Shown: piece by piece, positions 1 to 9,550 of the stretch
Position numbering within the stretch: position 1 is the first letter of the stretch
How the letters are laid out: every line of letters begins with the position of its first letter
Source of the DNA: JAQUTK01 sp963677415
GTDB taxonomy: Bacteria; Bacteroidota; Bacteroidia; Bacteroidales; JAQUTK01
Reading direction: 5' to 3'
Length of the DNA: 64,000 nt
Assembly (NCBI GenBank): GCA_963677415.2
Contig: CAXXFJ010000045.1
Coordinates: forward strand, 124,001 to 188,000
Notes under the pieces: model-generated
Database searches by the model: none
What the model saw: the letters and a program-made list of their open reading frames with translations, nothing else
What the model was told of the DNA's origin: nothing
Translations under genes and position numbers: made by a program

Positions 1-232
1 CAAAAGCAATATGATGTCAAAGAATCTGATTATTGAACGGCTGAGATTAAAGTTGCTCGTGTAAACCTGATCAGAAAGAATGTAAAAAGAGTGTGAAGTA
101 AATCAGGAACATTTCAATAAAGTTGTATAGTCAATCAGTAAGTATAACCCAAAAGTGTAAACAGAATTGGTTGTTGGTCAATTGAGTTGAAAGCTCTATC
201 CGTATTATGCGTTTAGTCCCATTCATTGGATA

Positions 233-264
233 AAAGGTGGATCTTGCTTGTTATCTTTTGCCAT
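233..264 (-). pseudogene. 5' relic of an HU-HIG-type DNA-binding protein gene
   Basis: On the minus strand an ATG at 264 begins MAKDNKQ and then runs to a stop after 13 codons. The first codons and the preceding 20 bases match the start of the intact HU-HIG gene at 52759 (MAKYIKQ), and the bases further upstream also align, including a 21-bp repeat array at nearly the same distance. Everything after about seven codons is lost. I infer a gene decapitated by deletion or insertion, leaving only its control region and start codon. Confidence 0.55.
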
Positions 265-323
265 CTGTCAGGAAGAAATGTATGCTTTATAAGGTTGAAA
301 AAGTCATCATTTCTTGATACATT

Positions 324-407
324 ACTCATTCCAAAGCACGGAACCATTGTTCCAAACCGTGGAATGATCGTTCTGAACTTCAGAACGATCATTCCACGGT
401 TTGGGAT
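324..407 (-). repeat. Four 21-bp quasi-palindromic units upstream of the HU-HIG relic
   Basis: The segment splits exactly into four 21-bp units: 324-344, 345-365, 366-386 and 387-407. Each unit is itself a quasi-palindrome (TTCC...GGAA or TTC...GAA arms). The outer two units on the left of the minus-strand reading are mutually complementary, so 352-404 forms a perfect 26-bp inverted repeat around a single base. The array ends 59 nt before the relic ATG at 264. The intact locus at 52617-52700 has the same number, period and spacing but different bases. An operator array or a repeat in a small leader reading frame are both possible. Confidence 0.7.
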
Positions 408-577
408 AACAAAGACGTCTTTGCCGATGACTTTTATCTTTTGGTTGGGGCTATTTGTGCCCCCTATTAAAAAGACTTTCTTCATTGATTGATTCACTGA
501 TTCCTAATGATTGTTTCTGAAAGGTCAGGTTGTATTCAACCAAATTGACCAAGAACTACTGGATTTAGGCATATTTA

Positions 578-2005
578 GTCGTCCCTTAAAAAGTAAATTT
601 CAGCGAAATATCTCCTTGAGTGAGTGTTTCGCTGATTCTTTTTAAGAGTAGCCAAAGAACCCTCATGGCTCTTTTGAAGTTATATGCAGCTGCCGCTAAC
701 ATGACATTGATAGCATCCCCTAATAATCCTTTGTAAAAGTTTCGTCCTAAACGATGATCACTCTTCAGATGTCCGATGGTTGGCTCTATTCCTGCACGCT
801 TGCAAAACAGGTCATGTTTCTTCTTGCGTTGATAGTATGTCTCTTTGGCTTTTGGCGTATCAGGAATCAGTATTTGTGTCCCGTTTATCTCTTTCTTGCC
901 ACGATAGCCCCTATCTCCGGCTAATCGCTTGATGTTTTTTCCCGTCATCCGAACCACCTGTTCCAAGCTATTCTCAATCGTATGCCCATCGTATTCGTTG
1001 CGGAAAGAGGTGGCACCAAGAATGACACCGGTGGCAGAGCGTATGATGGAGACTTTGTTACCAAATTCGTATTTCTTGTGTTCTTTTCCTTTACTGATGC
1101 ATTGAACTGCCGGTTCATGGATAGAATAAATCTTATAGGAAGAAGTACGACGTTGTAAAAGTATCTTGCTGAAAATGGATAGTAATTCATCATATTCCCG
1201 CTTCTCGCCTAAATTACGTTTCAGTTCTCTGACCAGACGCCCGGCAATCGTGCGTAAACGCTTATCGGCTCTTATGGATTTTTTCCGGTTCCTGGGATGA
1301 TTACGAAAACGTTGATCCCGATAAATTCCTTTCAAAACAAATGTGTATGATTGACGTATAGGCAGATTTAACTCCTTTACAATCTTAAGCACTTTCCCAA
1401 CTATCTTTTTATGCAGTTTTGCATCTGTGGGATAAGTGACATTCTTTTCCTGTACGGTAGAATCTATAAAGGCAGTACCATGATGCTCGTCGTCGCTCTT
1501 GTCATCATTTACACGGATGCTTTCCGCAAGAATAAGCTCTATCCCTTTTTCACCTATCCGCTTGCGGAAATGAACAAGTTCGGATGCATTGCAAGGAAAA
1601 GAAGGCACAAATTCATGCATACCGCAGAAGTATTGAAAATAGGCGTTCTCACTCCATTGTTCTACAACGGACTCATCAGAGATGTTGCGAAGATGTTTGA
1701 GAATCAGTAAACCGCACATCAGACGGATCGGTTTAGCAGGACGACCGTTATCTGAACAGTAAAGAGGGGTGAATGCGGTTTCAAACACTGACCAGTTAAT
1801 CTTGTGCGAGAGCTTGTGCAAAGGATGATGCTGGTTCAGTAAATCATCCAGAGATGAAAACAGAGATGGAGAGGATGGAGTTGTTTGTATCATAAAAATC
1901 TGCAAGTTTATACATTCAAAGGTACAAAAACTTGCAGATTTATCAAAGGATTTATGCTACTATATTGTTGCTAATCAGCATATAATATACTTCTTAAGGG
2001 ACGAC
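578..2005 (-). mobile_element. Complete IS5-family-type insertion sequence
   Basis: The 1428-bp element starts and ends with inverted repeats beginning GTCGTCCCTTAA; about 22 bp match with two mismatches. It is flanked by the direct repeat TATTTA (572-577 and 2006-2011), which I read as the target duplication. One transposase gene fills it. It looks intact and potentially active. Confidence 0.8.
586..1905 (-). CDS. IS5-type DDE transposase (DUF772 N-terminal domain)
   Basis: This 439-residue protein is the only gene of the IS at 578-2005. The N-terminal part (residues 20-130) matches the DUF772 transposase domain, with the NWSVFE and GRPAKPIRLMCGLLILKHL stretches. The C-terminal part is the DDE domain: a first Asp in AFIDSTVQ, a second in LAGDRGYRGKK, and a Glu in RAGIEPTIGHLK followed by the basic YxK-like region. 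Length is normal for the group and no frameshift is seen. It would cut and rejoin the element's ends. Confidence 0.88.
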   Translation of the reverse strand: MQIFMIQTTPSSPSLFSSLDDLLNQHHPLHKLSHKINWSVFETAFTPLYCSDNGRPAKPIRLMCGLLILKHLRNISDESVVEQWSENAYFQYFCGMHEFVPSFPCNASELVHFRKRIGEKGIELILAESIRVNDDKSDDEHHGTAFIDSTVQEKNVTYPTDAKLHKKIVGKVLKIVKELNLPIRQSYTFVLKGIYRDQRFRNHPRNRKKSIRADKRLRTIAGRLVRELKRNLGEKREYDELLSIFSKILLQRRTSSYKIYSIHEPAVQCISKGKEHKKYEFGNKVSIIRSATGVILGATSFRNEYDGHTIENSLEQVVRMTGKNIKRLAGDRGYRGKKEINGTQILIPDTPKAKETYYQRKKKHDLFCKRAGIEPTIGHLKSDHRLGRNFYKGLLGDAINVMLAAAAYNFKRAMRVLWLLLKRISETLTQGDISLKFTF

Positions 2006-2108
2006 TATTTACTCTTCAGGTTGTCTTCCACCTCGGATAGGTATGCGTTGCCAAAGACTTCAGGCTGCATCCAAACGAATGAATCTCTACTCATACCAAA
2101 CATTATAT

Positions 2109-3908
2109 ACACAAAAAGAGGCTGTCTCAAAATCCAAGTTGAGTCAGCCTCTTTCGTATAAAATAGAAAAATGAATTTCTTCAAAAAAGAATCATCTGTT
2201 CAATTCTCAGGAAGAGATTTTTTTAGGATTAGTTGGTTTTAGAGCAAAAAACAAGGATTTCTCCTGTTATTTGTTCATATTTACGGCATATTTCGCCAGA
2301 TTATGAGATATGCATAGCAAACCAAACTCAATGTCGACCTTTTCCAGGCCACGCAGCAGGAATCTTTTAAAGTTTTTGTTGGCTTTGAGGTTTCCGAAGG
2401 TCTGTTCTACATCTGCCGGTCGCTGACTTCGGTGTTTTAAACCTTTTTCGCTGGTAAGCAACCCCTTTGCCCAGTTTTTCAAATCTTTTAGTCTGTGGTT
2501 GATTTGAACTATTCGCTCCTCTTTGGCATCGTGGCATAAACATCGTAATGGACAATCGGCACATCGTTTAGCCTGGTACAGTGAGGCGGTTTGAATGAAT
2601 CCTGTTTTTGTTTTTGTAGTTCGCTCTCCCACCTTGTGCATTTCTTGTCCCATCGGGCAATAACAGCAATCCTTTTCTTTGTTGTAATAGAAGTTGCTGC
2701 TTTTAAAAGGGTCATTCTTCCATTTTTTTGTTTGTTCTTTGTGGAAGTAGTTATATTTGATAAATGGTGTAATATCGTTTTCTTTTGCAAACAGGTAGTT
2801 TTCTTCGCTACCATATCCGGCATCTGCTATGCTTTCTGTGGGGTAATGTCCATGCAATTCTTTGAAAGCAGCCATGTGATCCTGATAGGTGGTTGTATCG
2901 GTTGTGGTTTGGTGAATAGTATAATTGGTGACAAAACCCTCTTCGGTTGAAATCTGTGTATTAAATGCAGGCTTGAGCTGACCGTTACCCATGTGGTCTT
3001 CCTTCATGCGCATGAAAGTGGCATCCTCATCGGTCTTGCTCATGGAGTTTCTATCCCCAAGTTCCTTGTTTTGCTCCTCGTATTGTTTGATCTTTCCCGG
3101 CCAGTTCTTTTTGATATAACGGATTTTACTCTTTACTTTGGGGTCTGTTTCAACCCCCTGAAGTGCCTGATCTATTTTGTCTACCAATCCTTCCAGTTGC
3201 TCTGATGTGATATCCTGATAAGTAATGGGAGTTTTATCCAGCAATTCTTCTTTGGTAACCGCTTCGGCATATGCCCAAAGTTCATTGAGTTGTTCGGCCA
3301 TCTTGCCTATGCGGGTTTGAATGGCTTTACCCCATACAAAACTATAGCGGTTGGCATTGGCTTCAATCTTGGTGCCATCAGTATAGGCTTTTTCCAGACT
3401 TACCATTTTTTGTTCCACCAGAAAATGGACTATCTGTGCAAATACTTCTTTTAATGTGCCTTTGAGTTTCCCGCTGCGAAAAGTATTTATCGTATTATGG
3501 TCGGGACGCTGCATCCCTGAAAGCCACATGAAACGGATATCGTTGGCTGTAAAATCCTCTATCTTTCGAGAGGAGTAAGTGTTGCGCAAATAGGCATAGA
3601 TAATAATTTTCATCATCATCTTTGGATGATAACCCGGACAGCCTACATTTTTATACCTATTTAGCAGTTTTCGCAAATCCAGATGCTCAACTATAGAATC
3701 TACTATCCGAACCGGATCGTTTTGAGGTATAAAATCATCAAAAGTATAAGGAAATAACTCTTGGTTGTTCTGAATATATTCTTTAAATCGCATATATTTA
3801 ATTGTATATCAACGATATAAAGATAGCGACTCTTTTTTAAAACAACAAATTATTGAGCATAAAAAAAGAGACTGACTCAAACTATTTTGAGACAGCCTCT
3901 TTTTGTGT
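2109..3908 (-). mobile_element. Complete IS1182-family insertion sequence
   Basis: The 1800-bp element has perfect terminal inverted repeats starting ACACAAAAAGAGGCTGTCTC and flanking ATAT duplications (2105-2108, 3909-3912). With the flank, the match is 30 bp. Each end also contains a second, internal inverted copy of the GAGGCTG motif (2121-2153 and 3866-3901), so each end can fold into a hairpin that resembles a terminator. It inserted 21 bp beyond the folB stop codon. Confidence 0.85.
2267..3793 (-). CDS. IS1182-family transposase
   Basis: This 508-residue transposase fills the element at 2109-3908. The start MRFKEYIQNNQELFPYTFDD and the PVRIVDSIVEHLDLRKLL stretch are typical of IS1182 N-termini (DUF772). 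Likely DDE residues are the Asp in KAYTDGTKIEAN, the Asp in SIADAGYGSEEN and the Glu in ADVEQTFGNLKANKNF. A cysteine cluster (CCYCPMG and CADCPLRCLCH, about residues 375-410) is the usual insertion for this family. No disruption is seen. Confidence 0.9.
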   Translation of the reverse strand: MRFKEYIQNNQELFPYTFDDFIPQNDPVRIVDSIVEHLDLRKLLNRYKNVGCPGYHPKMMMKIIIYAYLRNTYSSRKIEDFTANDIRFMWLSGMQRPDHNTINTFRSGKLKGTLKEVFAQIVHFLVEQKMVSLEKAYTDGTKIEANANRYSFVWGKAIQTRIGKMAEQLNELWAYAEAVTKEELLDKTPITYQDITSEQLEGLVDKIDQALQGVETDPKVKSKIRYIKKNWPGKIKQYEEQNKELGDRNSMSKTDEDATFMRMKEDHMGNGQLKPAFNTQISTEEGFVTNYTIHQTTTDTTTYQDHMAAFKELHGHYPTESIADAGYGSEENYLFAKENDITPFIKYNYFHKEQTKKWKNDPFKSSNFYYNKEKDCCYCPMGQEMHKVGERTTKTKTGFIQTASLYQAKRCADCPLRCLCHDAKEERIVQINHRLKDLKNWAKGLLTSEKGLKHRSQRPADVEQTFGNLKANKNFKRFLLRGLEKVDIEFGLLCISHNLAKYAVNMNK

Positions 3909-3929
3909 ATATATGGATTAGCAAAAGAG

Positions 3930-4292
3930 TCAGGAACGGGATGCTGAAAGAGTGATGCCAACCCTCTCAACTTGTCCGCCAAGAGGAGGGTTTACCTTGC
4001 TAACTACCACTTCTACTCTCGCAGCTTGTTTAAACTGTTCCAGGATAGCTCTCAATATCCTGCCACCGACATGCTCAATCAATAAAGACGGAATTTCCAT
4101 CTCCTGCTTTACAATCTCAAAGACTTTTCCGTAGTCGATAGTGTCATTCAGATCATCACTGATTGACGCCTTTAACAGGTCACACGTAATTGTAATATCG
4201 ACAAGGAAAGTATTTCCGACCTCTCTCTCTTGCAAGGAGACTCCATGAAATGCATAAAACTCCAACCCTTTTAGAAAAATATTACTGCTCAT
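3930..4292 (-). CDS. folB: Dihydroneopterin aldolase
   Basis: This 120-residue enzyme converts 7,8-dihydroneopterin to 6-hydroxymethyl-dihydropterin and glycolaldehyde in folate synthesis. The family pattern is clear: GLEFYAFHGVSLQEREVGN at the N-terminus, the DTIDYGKV segment and the catalytic-lysine region VVVSKVNPPLGG near the C-terminus. Its start overlaps the end of malQ by 11 bp on the same strand, so the two are probably cotranscribed. An IS1182 element sits just downstream without touching the reading frame, and its end hairpin may now serve as the terminator. Confidence 0.93.
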   Translation of the reverse strand: MSSNIFLKGLEFYAFHGVSLQEREVGNTFLVDITITCDLLKASISDDLNDTIDYGKVFEIVKQEMEIPSLLIEHVGGRILRAILEQFKQAARVEVVVSKVNPPLGGQVERVGITLSASRS

Positions 4293-6594
4293 AATTCTCT
4301 GTTCTATTACTTAATTCAATCATCTCTTTCAACTTTGTATTGATATTTCTCTTCCTTTTCAAGGATTCCAAAGTTAAATGCATCCTATAGCACCAATTGT
4401 TTTTAGGATCAGCGGGCACGTTGATCCGTTCCGTATCATACTCCTTTCTCCGGACTGCAGCATCCATGGAGAGCCAGTCTTGTAAAGGGAAGATCGCAAG
4501 CATGGAAGGAGACTGAAGATGCATCTCTAATATCTCCTGGCACAATTCCGGGGTCAGGTCCTGCGGAGCTTCCCCTTCTTTCTTCAATATGTGATTGTAA
4601 TATCGTTGTGTAGAGTCTTTACTTTCCTGCCACCATCCGCGGATACCGGACATGTCATGTGTTGAAGTGGAGCATACAGACCGATAAGGATAGTTGCTTG
4701 TATCTCCAAACTCTACTCCATACTGTTTGGGCATTCTTTGTATCTCCAGACTGAGTAGTTGAAGCTTTTCCATTACTTCAGGTACACAAGAAGGAATCAT
4801 TCCCAGATCCTCACCGCAACCTAGCATGTCAGTGGATGAAAGCAAGGGAGGAAGTCTTTTCATTGCTTCTCTCATCCAGAATTCAGAATGTCTGAAATAA
4901 TAAAAATCGTCATGCATCCGGACCATACATTCTTGCTCTTTTTCTGTCAGTTGGCTAAAGCTGTAGCTATCCCGGCAAGCAATACGTGGATGATAGTTGC
5001 CTTTTTTACGCGAGTCCTCAATAAAGAGCACTTCATTAATTAGTGCGTATAACCCCTCACGAATGAAGTTGTTTTTCTTGTCATTTTGCCAGCCGGTTTG
5101 ATTGGCAATCCGCAGTTGTGAGTTAAACTCCTTCTTGAATCGATACGTTCCATTTGCATTTCGCTCGAAAAAACAGATTGTCACTTCTTCTGCATATTCG
5201 CCAAATATCATCAGAATCAGTTCGTCAGTAATATAGGGTATCGTCATCCTATCTTCATTGAAGTGCAATCCGGATGTCTCAATCTCTTCCACACTGAGTG
5301 GTAATGCAGGACTGAAACAACCTAGCATTCCCTGAATAGACTCTTCAGGGATCTCCCAGATACGAAAGAATCCAAGGATATGGTCAATGCGGTATGCGTC
5401 AAAATAGATCGCCATGTTCTTAAACCGTTTCTTCCACCATCGATAGTCATCTTTCGCCATTGCTTCCCAATTGTAAGTAGGAAAGCCCCAGTTTTGTCCG
5501 GTCTTGGAGAATGGGTCAGGCGGAGCACCGGTTTGTGCATCCAAGTGGAAATATTCCGGTTCAATCCATGCCTCAACACTATTACGGCTTATACCAATAG
5601 GGATATCTCCTTTTAGTAAAACACCTTTCTTATCAGCGTAATTATGTACGTCTTGCAACTGAAGATGTAGATGAAACTGCAGAAAAATGTAAAACTGTGT
5701 TTGGCGTACTGTCTCTTCGTCCTTGGAAATAAGAGTGCTTGCGGTATGATAATCAGCATATTCACCCCAATCCTGGAAATTAGAAGTGTTGAATCGGTCG
5801 CGAAAGTAACAATACAATGAGTAGGGGTACAACCATTCTTTGTTTTCATAGATAAACCATTGACATTCGGAGCTATTCAGAACCTCTTGTCCCTCCTGTT
5901 CATACAGGAACCGGAAATACTCCCATTTCAGTGCATCTACCTGTTCGTAATGTAAAGTATCCTCAACATTCAACTGTTGCTGTAAAAGTTCTAACCGATT
6001 GGCTTGTTCCTTGTATTTTAGTATTCCCATCTTTTGTATGTTCAGATAGAGCGGATGAAGCGCATAGATGGAGATAGCATTGTACGGATAGGAATCATAT
6101 TTTGTATGTGTCATGGTGGTATCATTGACTGGCAGAACCTGAATGATTTGCAGTCCGGTCTGTTTGGCCCAATCCACGAGTAGCTTCAAATCTTCAAATT
6201 CACCAATGCCAAAGCTTCTTTCGGAACGTAAAGAGAATACAGGAATTGCCACACCTGCTGCACGCCAATGGGGCTTCTTATCACGAAACAATTTGCACGA
6301 GTCTTCTTCTTGCCATTGGTCAAGGCATAAGAGATCATTCCCGCAATATTCGATGGAATGTGGATAACCATATTCACGAATATCCATCTGGTTTATTTCA
6401 CCAACTAAATAAGAGTATAGGACTGGTTGGTCGGAATAGGCAAGATCAAGCGTGAGTTCCCAATCTCCATTTTCTGTATAAAACATAGTGACAGCTCTAT
6501 CTCGCTGCCATTCACCGAGTTCGGGAGTCGAACCGGTAATTAGGATATTTTGTCCCCATCTGGAGTCAAAGTGTATATTGAAGGTTACTTTCAT
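4282..6594 (-). CDS. malQ: 4-alpha-glucanotransferase with N-terminal starch-binding domain
   Basis: This 770-residue disproportionating enzyme transfers alpha-1,4-glucan segments between malto-oligosaccharides. Residues 1-95 form a CBM20 starch-binding domain (FNIHFDSRWGQNILITGSTP). The GH77 domain follows from about residue 110 (GVAIPVFSLRSERSFGIGEF). The nucleophile Asp lies in AYRIDHILGFFRIWEIP (about residue 402), the acid/base Glu in GCGEDLGMIP (about 595), and the third carboxylate region is STHDM. From memory, many Bacteroides homologues resemble plant DPE2 with two CBM20 domains and are longer; only one is visible here. folB overlaps its 3' end. Confidence 0.92.
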   Translation of the reverse strand: MKVTFNIHFDSRWGQNILITGSTPELGEWQRDRAVTMFYTENGDWELTLDLAYSDQPVLYSYLVGEINQMDIREYGYPHSIEYCGNDLLCLDQWQEEDSCKLFRDKKPHWRAAGVAIPVFSLRSERSFGIGEFEDLKLLVDWAKQTGLQIIQVLPVNDTTMTHTKYDSYPYNAISIYALHPLYLNIQKMGILKYKEQANRLELLQQQLNVEDTLHYEQVDALKWEYFRFLYEQEGQEVLNSSECQWFIYENKEWLYPYSLYCYFRDRFNTSNFQDWGEYADYHTASTLISKDEETVRQTQFYIFLQFHLHLQLQDVHNYADKKGVLLKGDIPIGISRNSVEAWIEPEYFHLDAQTGAPPDPFSKTGQNWGFPTYNWEAMAKDDYRWWKKRFKNMAIYFDAYRIDHILGFFRIWEIPEESIQGMLGCFSPALPLSVEEIETSGLHFNEDRMTIPYITDELILMIFGEYAEEVTICFFERNANGTYRFKKEFNSQLRIANQTGWQNDKKNNFIREGLYALINEVLFIEDSRKKGNYHPRIACRDSYSFSQLTEKEQECMVRMHDDFYYFRHSEFWMREAMKRLPPLLSSTDMLGCGEDLGMIPSCVPEVMEKLQLLSLEIQRMPKQYGVEFGDTSNYPYRSVCSTSTHDMSGIRGWWQESKDSTQRYYNHILKKEGEAPQDLTPELCQEILEMHLQSPSMLAIFPLQDWLSMDAAVRRKEYDTERINVPADPKNNWCYRMHLTLESLKRKRNINTKLKEMIELSNRTENYEQ

Positions 6595-6713
6595 GTTAGT
6601 ATCAAAATATGAATTCGTTACTGCAATATTAATGATAATGTTTGATATAGTAAATAAAAGACTCGCTTTTGTGAAGCGAGTCTTTTAAAAAGTAATCGGG
6701 AATTTCTATTACA

Positions 6714-9245
6714 TCATCCACACTTAGAGGTTCCACAGGACTTACAGGTGAGACACCCTTCCTGATAAACCAATGTCTCTTGTCCGCAGTTTGGACATTT
6801 CTGTCCGGTAGCTGCAGCACCATCAGGCATATATCTTTTCAAAGCACGTTCCACACCATTTTTCCATGTATTGATAGAAGCGTCATTCAGTTCGAGAGCA
6901 CTTACCAGCTTCATAACTTGATCAATAGGCATACCATAACGCAATACACCGGAAATTAGTTTGGCATAGTTCCAGTATTCAGGATTGAACTTTCCATTTA
7001 ATCCCTCAATTGTTGTCTTATATCCGCGTTTGTTGCAGAATTGGAAGTCATAATGTTTGGTACCGTCATCTTCATAGTTCTTTATGATCTTTCCTTTATT
7101 GATATTTTTAGGTAGCATGATTCCATCTTCATCATCCTGGATACCGGTAAATATTTCGTAAGGCTTTCCGTCGTGTAATCCTACGAAGGCTATCCATTTC
7201 TCTTTATTGTTCTGGAAACGAACAACATCTGCCTCTAATGCTTTTGGGCGCACAGTAACAATCTCGTGAATCACTTCCGGTTTATCCTCCGATTTTTTCT
7301 CTATTGCAGACAGGATGCCTGATCGTGACCCATCACGATATACTGTGCATCCTTTGCACCCTGATCGCCAAGCCTCTTCATAGAGTTGACCGACCAGTTC
7401 TTCTGTTGCAGTTGACGGAAGATTGATAGTCACACTAATGGAATGATCAACCCATTTCTGTATTCGTCCCTGCATCCGTACTTTTGCCATCCAATCCACA
7501 TCATTGGCTGTTGCTTTATAATAGGGAGAACTCTGAATGAGTTTGTCTACCTCTTCTTGTGTGTATTTTTTTGTTGTGTCATACCCATTTGCATTCATCC
7601 AGTCCACAAATTTATGGTGGAATACTACATACTCTTCATAGGCGTCTCCAACCTCATCTATAAAGTCAACATGAGATTCAGAATCATTAGGATTGATTTT
7701 TCTTCTTCTTCTGTACACAGGAAGAAATACCGGTTCAATGCCGGAAGTCGTTTGCGACATGAGACTGGTTGTTCCTGTTGGAGCTATGGTGAGGCAAGCA
7801 ATGTTGCGGCGACCATACTTTTTCATATCCTCATACAAACTTTTATCAGCTTTGCGCAGTCGGTTGATAAAGGGATTGTTTTTCTCACGTTCAATATTGA
7901 AGAGTTCGAAAGCTCCACGGTCTTTGGCCAGATAAACAGAAGAACGATAAGCTTCCAAGGCAACTGTTTTCTGAACAGATTCAGCGAATGAGGTTGCTTC
8001 ATCAGTACCATAACGTAGATTCAGCCCAGCTAGCATATCTCCCTCAGCGGTGATACCGACACCAGTACGACGGCCTTTGATCGTTTTCTCCTTGATTTTC
8101 TCCCAAAGTTCTCTTTCTGTGTGTTTTACATCTTCAGATTCAGGGTCATTATTGATTTTCAAGATAATTGCATCGATTTTTTCCATTTCAAGGTCGATGA
8201 TATCATCCATGATGCGCTGAGCCAAACCTACATGCTTCTTGAAAAGTTCAAAGTCAAAATAAGCATCTGATTTGAACGGATTGACTACGTATGAATACAG
8301 GTTGATGGCAAGAAGGCGGCAACTGTCATACGGGCACAAAGGAATCTCTCCGCATGGATTGGTTGAAACAGTGTGATAGCCGAGGTCTGCATAACAATCA
8401 GGCACAGACTCGCGAATAATGGTATCCCAGAACAGGATACCGGGTTCTGCTGATTTCCATGCATTGTGAATGATTTTTTTCCAGATTCTCTTTGCTTCAA
8501 CAGACTTTTCTACTATTGGATTTTCGCTGTAGATAGGATATTTCTGGGAGTATTTTGTTCCACCAATAGCAGCCTCCATGAAAGCATCGTCCATCTTTAC
8601 AGAAACGTTGGCACCAGTCACTTTACCTTCAGTCATCTTTGCATCGATAAAAGACTCTGAATCAGGATGATTAATGGAAACACTCAACATCAATGCGCCA
8701 CGTCGACCGTCTTGTGCTACTTCACGGGTAGAGTTGGAGTAGCGTTCCATGAATGGAACCAATCCGGTGGAGGTAAGTGCCGAATTCTTTACCGGTGAGC
8801 CATACGGACGGATATGTGAAAGGTCATGGCCTACTCCACCACGACGTTTCATTAACTGTACCTGTTCCTCGTCAACCTTCATAATAGCTCCGTAGGAATC
8901 TGATGCTCCATCCATGCCAATTACAAAACAGTTGGACAACGAACCGATCTGAAAATTGTTGCCAATACCGGTCATCGGACTTCCTTGAGGGATAATGTAA
9001 TTGAAGTGATCGAATAGTTTAAATAGCTCCTCTCCACTGATTGGGTTTGGGTATTTCTGCTCGATCCTAGCTACTTCATTAGCCAAACGCCAATGCATGT
9101 CACTTGGATTTTTTTCGAAAATATTCCCGTAAGAATCTTTTAATGCATACTTGTTTACCCAAACACGGGCAGCAAGTTCGTCTCCAGTAAAATACTCAAG
9201 AGAGGATTTAAATGCTTCATCGTAGTCGTAACCTTTATTTTCCAC
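6714..9245 (-). CDS. nrdJ: Adenosylcobalamin-dependent (class II) ribonucleoside reductase
   Basis: This enzyme reduces ribonucleotides to deoxyribonucleotides using coenzyme B12. It has the class II core (MTGIGNNFQIGSLSNCFVIG, the active-site NPCGEIPLCPYDSCRLLAIN, and IAPTGTTSLMSQTTSGIEPV). A C-terminal zinc-ribbon tail, CPNCGQETLVYQEGCLTCKSCG, carries cysteines likely used for re-reduction. The longest open frame starts at a TTG at 9296, but that codon lies inside a TAAATTTG -7 box. I therefore place the start at GTG 9245, giving VENKGYDYDEAF, which matches how homologues begin. I see no cobalamin riboswitch upstream. Confidence 0.93.
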   Translation of the reverse strand: MENKGYDYDEAFKSSLEYFTGDELAARVWVNKYALKDSYGNIFEKNPSDMHWRLANEVARIEQKYPNPISGEELFKLFDHFNYIIPQGSPMTGIGNNFQIGSLSNCFVIGMDGASDSYGAIMKVDEEQVQLMKRRGGVGHDLSHIRPYGSPVKNSALTSTGLVPFMERYSNSTREVAQDGRRGALMLSVSINHPDSESFIDAKMTEGKVTGANVSVKMDDAFMEAAIGGTKYSQKYPIYSENPIVEKSVEAKRIWKKIIHNAWKSAEPGILFWDTIIRESVPDCYADLGYHTVSTNPCGEIPLCPYDSCRLLAINLYSYVVNPFKSDAYFDFELFKKHVGLAQRIMDDIIDLEMEKIDAIILKINNDPESEDVKHTERELWEKIKEKTIKGRRTGVGITAEGDMLAGLNLRYGTDEATSFAESVQKTVALEAYRSSVYLAKDRGAFELFNIEREKNNPFINRLRKADKSLYEDMKKYGRRNIACLTIAPTGTTSLMSQTTSGIEPVFLPVYRRRRKINPNDSESHVDFIDEVGDAYEEYVVFHHKFVDWMNANGYDTTKKYTQEEVDKLIQSSPYYKATANDVDWMAKVRMQGRIQKWVDHSISVTINLPSTATEELVGQLYEEAWRSGCKGCTVYRDGSRSGILSAIEKKSEDKPEVIHEIVTVRPKALEADVVRFQNNKEKWIAFVGLHDGKPYEIFTGIQDDEDGIMLPKNINKGKIIKNYEDDGTKHYDFQFCNKRGYKTTIEGLNGKFNPEYWNYAKLISGVLRYGMPIDQVMKLVSALELNDASINTWKNGVERALKRYMPDGAAATGQKCPNCGQETLVYQEGCLTCKSCGTSKCG

Positions 9246-9293
9246 TGATATTGAAATTGTTAGAGTGTGAATATAGTAAGTTTGTAAGAATTT

Positions 9294-9301
9294 CAAATTT
9301 A
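9294..9301 (-). promoter_or_regulatory. Bacteroidetes -7 box for nrdJ
   Basis: TAAATTTG on the minus strand is an exact TAnnTTTG match, placing the transcript start about 40 nt upstream of the GTG start at 9245. No convincing -33 TTG lies at the usual 19-21 bp spacing. Confidence 0.5.
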
Positions 9302-9402
9302 TTCTGTTGCAATATTAGTAATCTATATCTTATCATCCAAATATATTAACAACTAGTTTTCAATAAATAATGAAAGTTTTCCATTTTAAATACTATCTTA
9401 CT

Positions 9403-9418
9403 GATAGATAGATAGATA
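9403..9418. repeat. Tetranucleotide repeat (GATA)4
   Basis: Four GATA units lie in the nrdJ upstream region, about 100 bp behind its -7 box. It is short, and there is no sign that it controls expression. Confidence 0.6.
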
Positions 9419-9550
9419 TAAAATAATTTGTATTAAAAAGTTTTCCAAAAAAGAATTTCTGTTGTTATCCTGTGTTTTATTTATTGTTATTGGTGCGCAC
9501 TGTCAGAGTCGTATATTCATATAAATTATTCTTCTTCAATTGATTGACTA

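Noticed and set aside
1..212. End of an upstream gene at the left edge
   Set aside because: Frames close within 100 bp and show no recognisable C-terminus; nothing supportable seen.
324..407. CRISPR array
   Set aside because: Units are contiguous 21-bp palindromes without spacers, and no cas gene is present in the window.
213..497. Real 94-residue protein gene
   Set aside because: The frame runs through the 21-bp array and the HU-HIG start region; its opposite strand is open too because the sequence is palindromic. No conservation with the peptide at the other locus.
2005..2094. Short coding fragment between the two IS elements (starts MSRDSFVWMQPEVFGNAYLS)
   Set aside because: Looks codon-like, but only 29 codons, the stop is formed at the IS junction, and no family is recognised.
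9302..9550. Cobalamin riboswitch upstream of nrdJ
   Set aside because: No B12-box-like conserved core or compact multi-stem structure could be found; only a -7 box and a GATA repeat.
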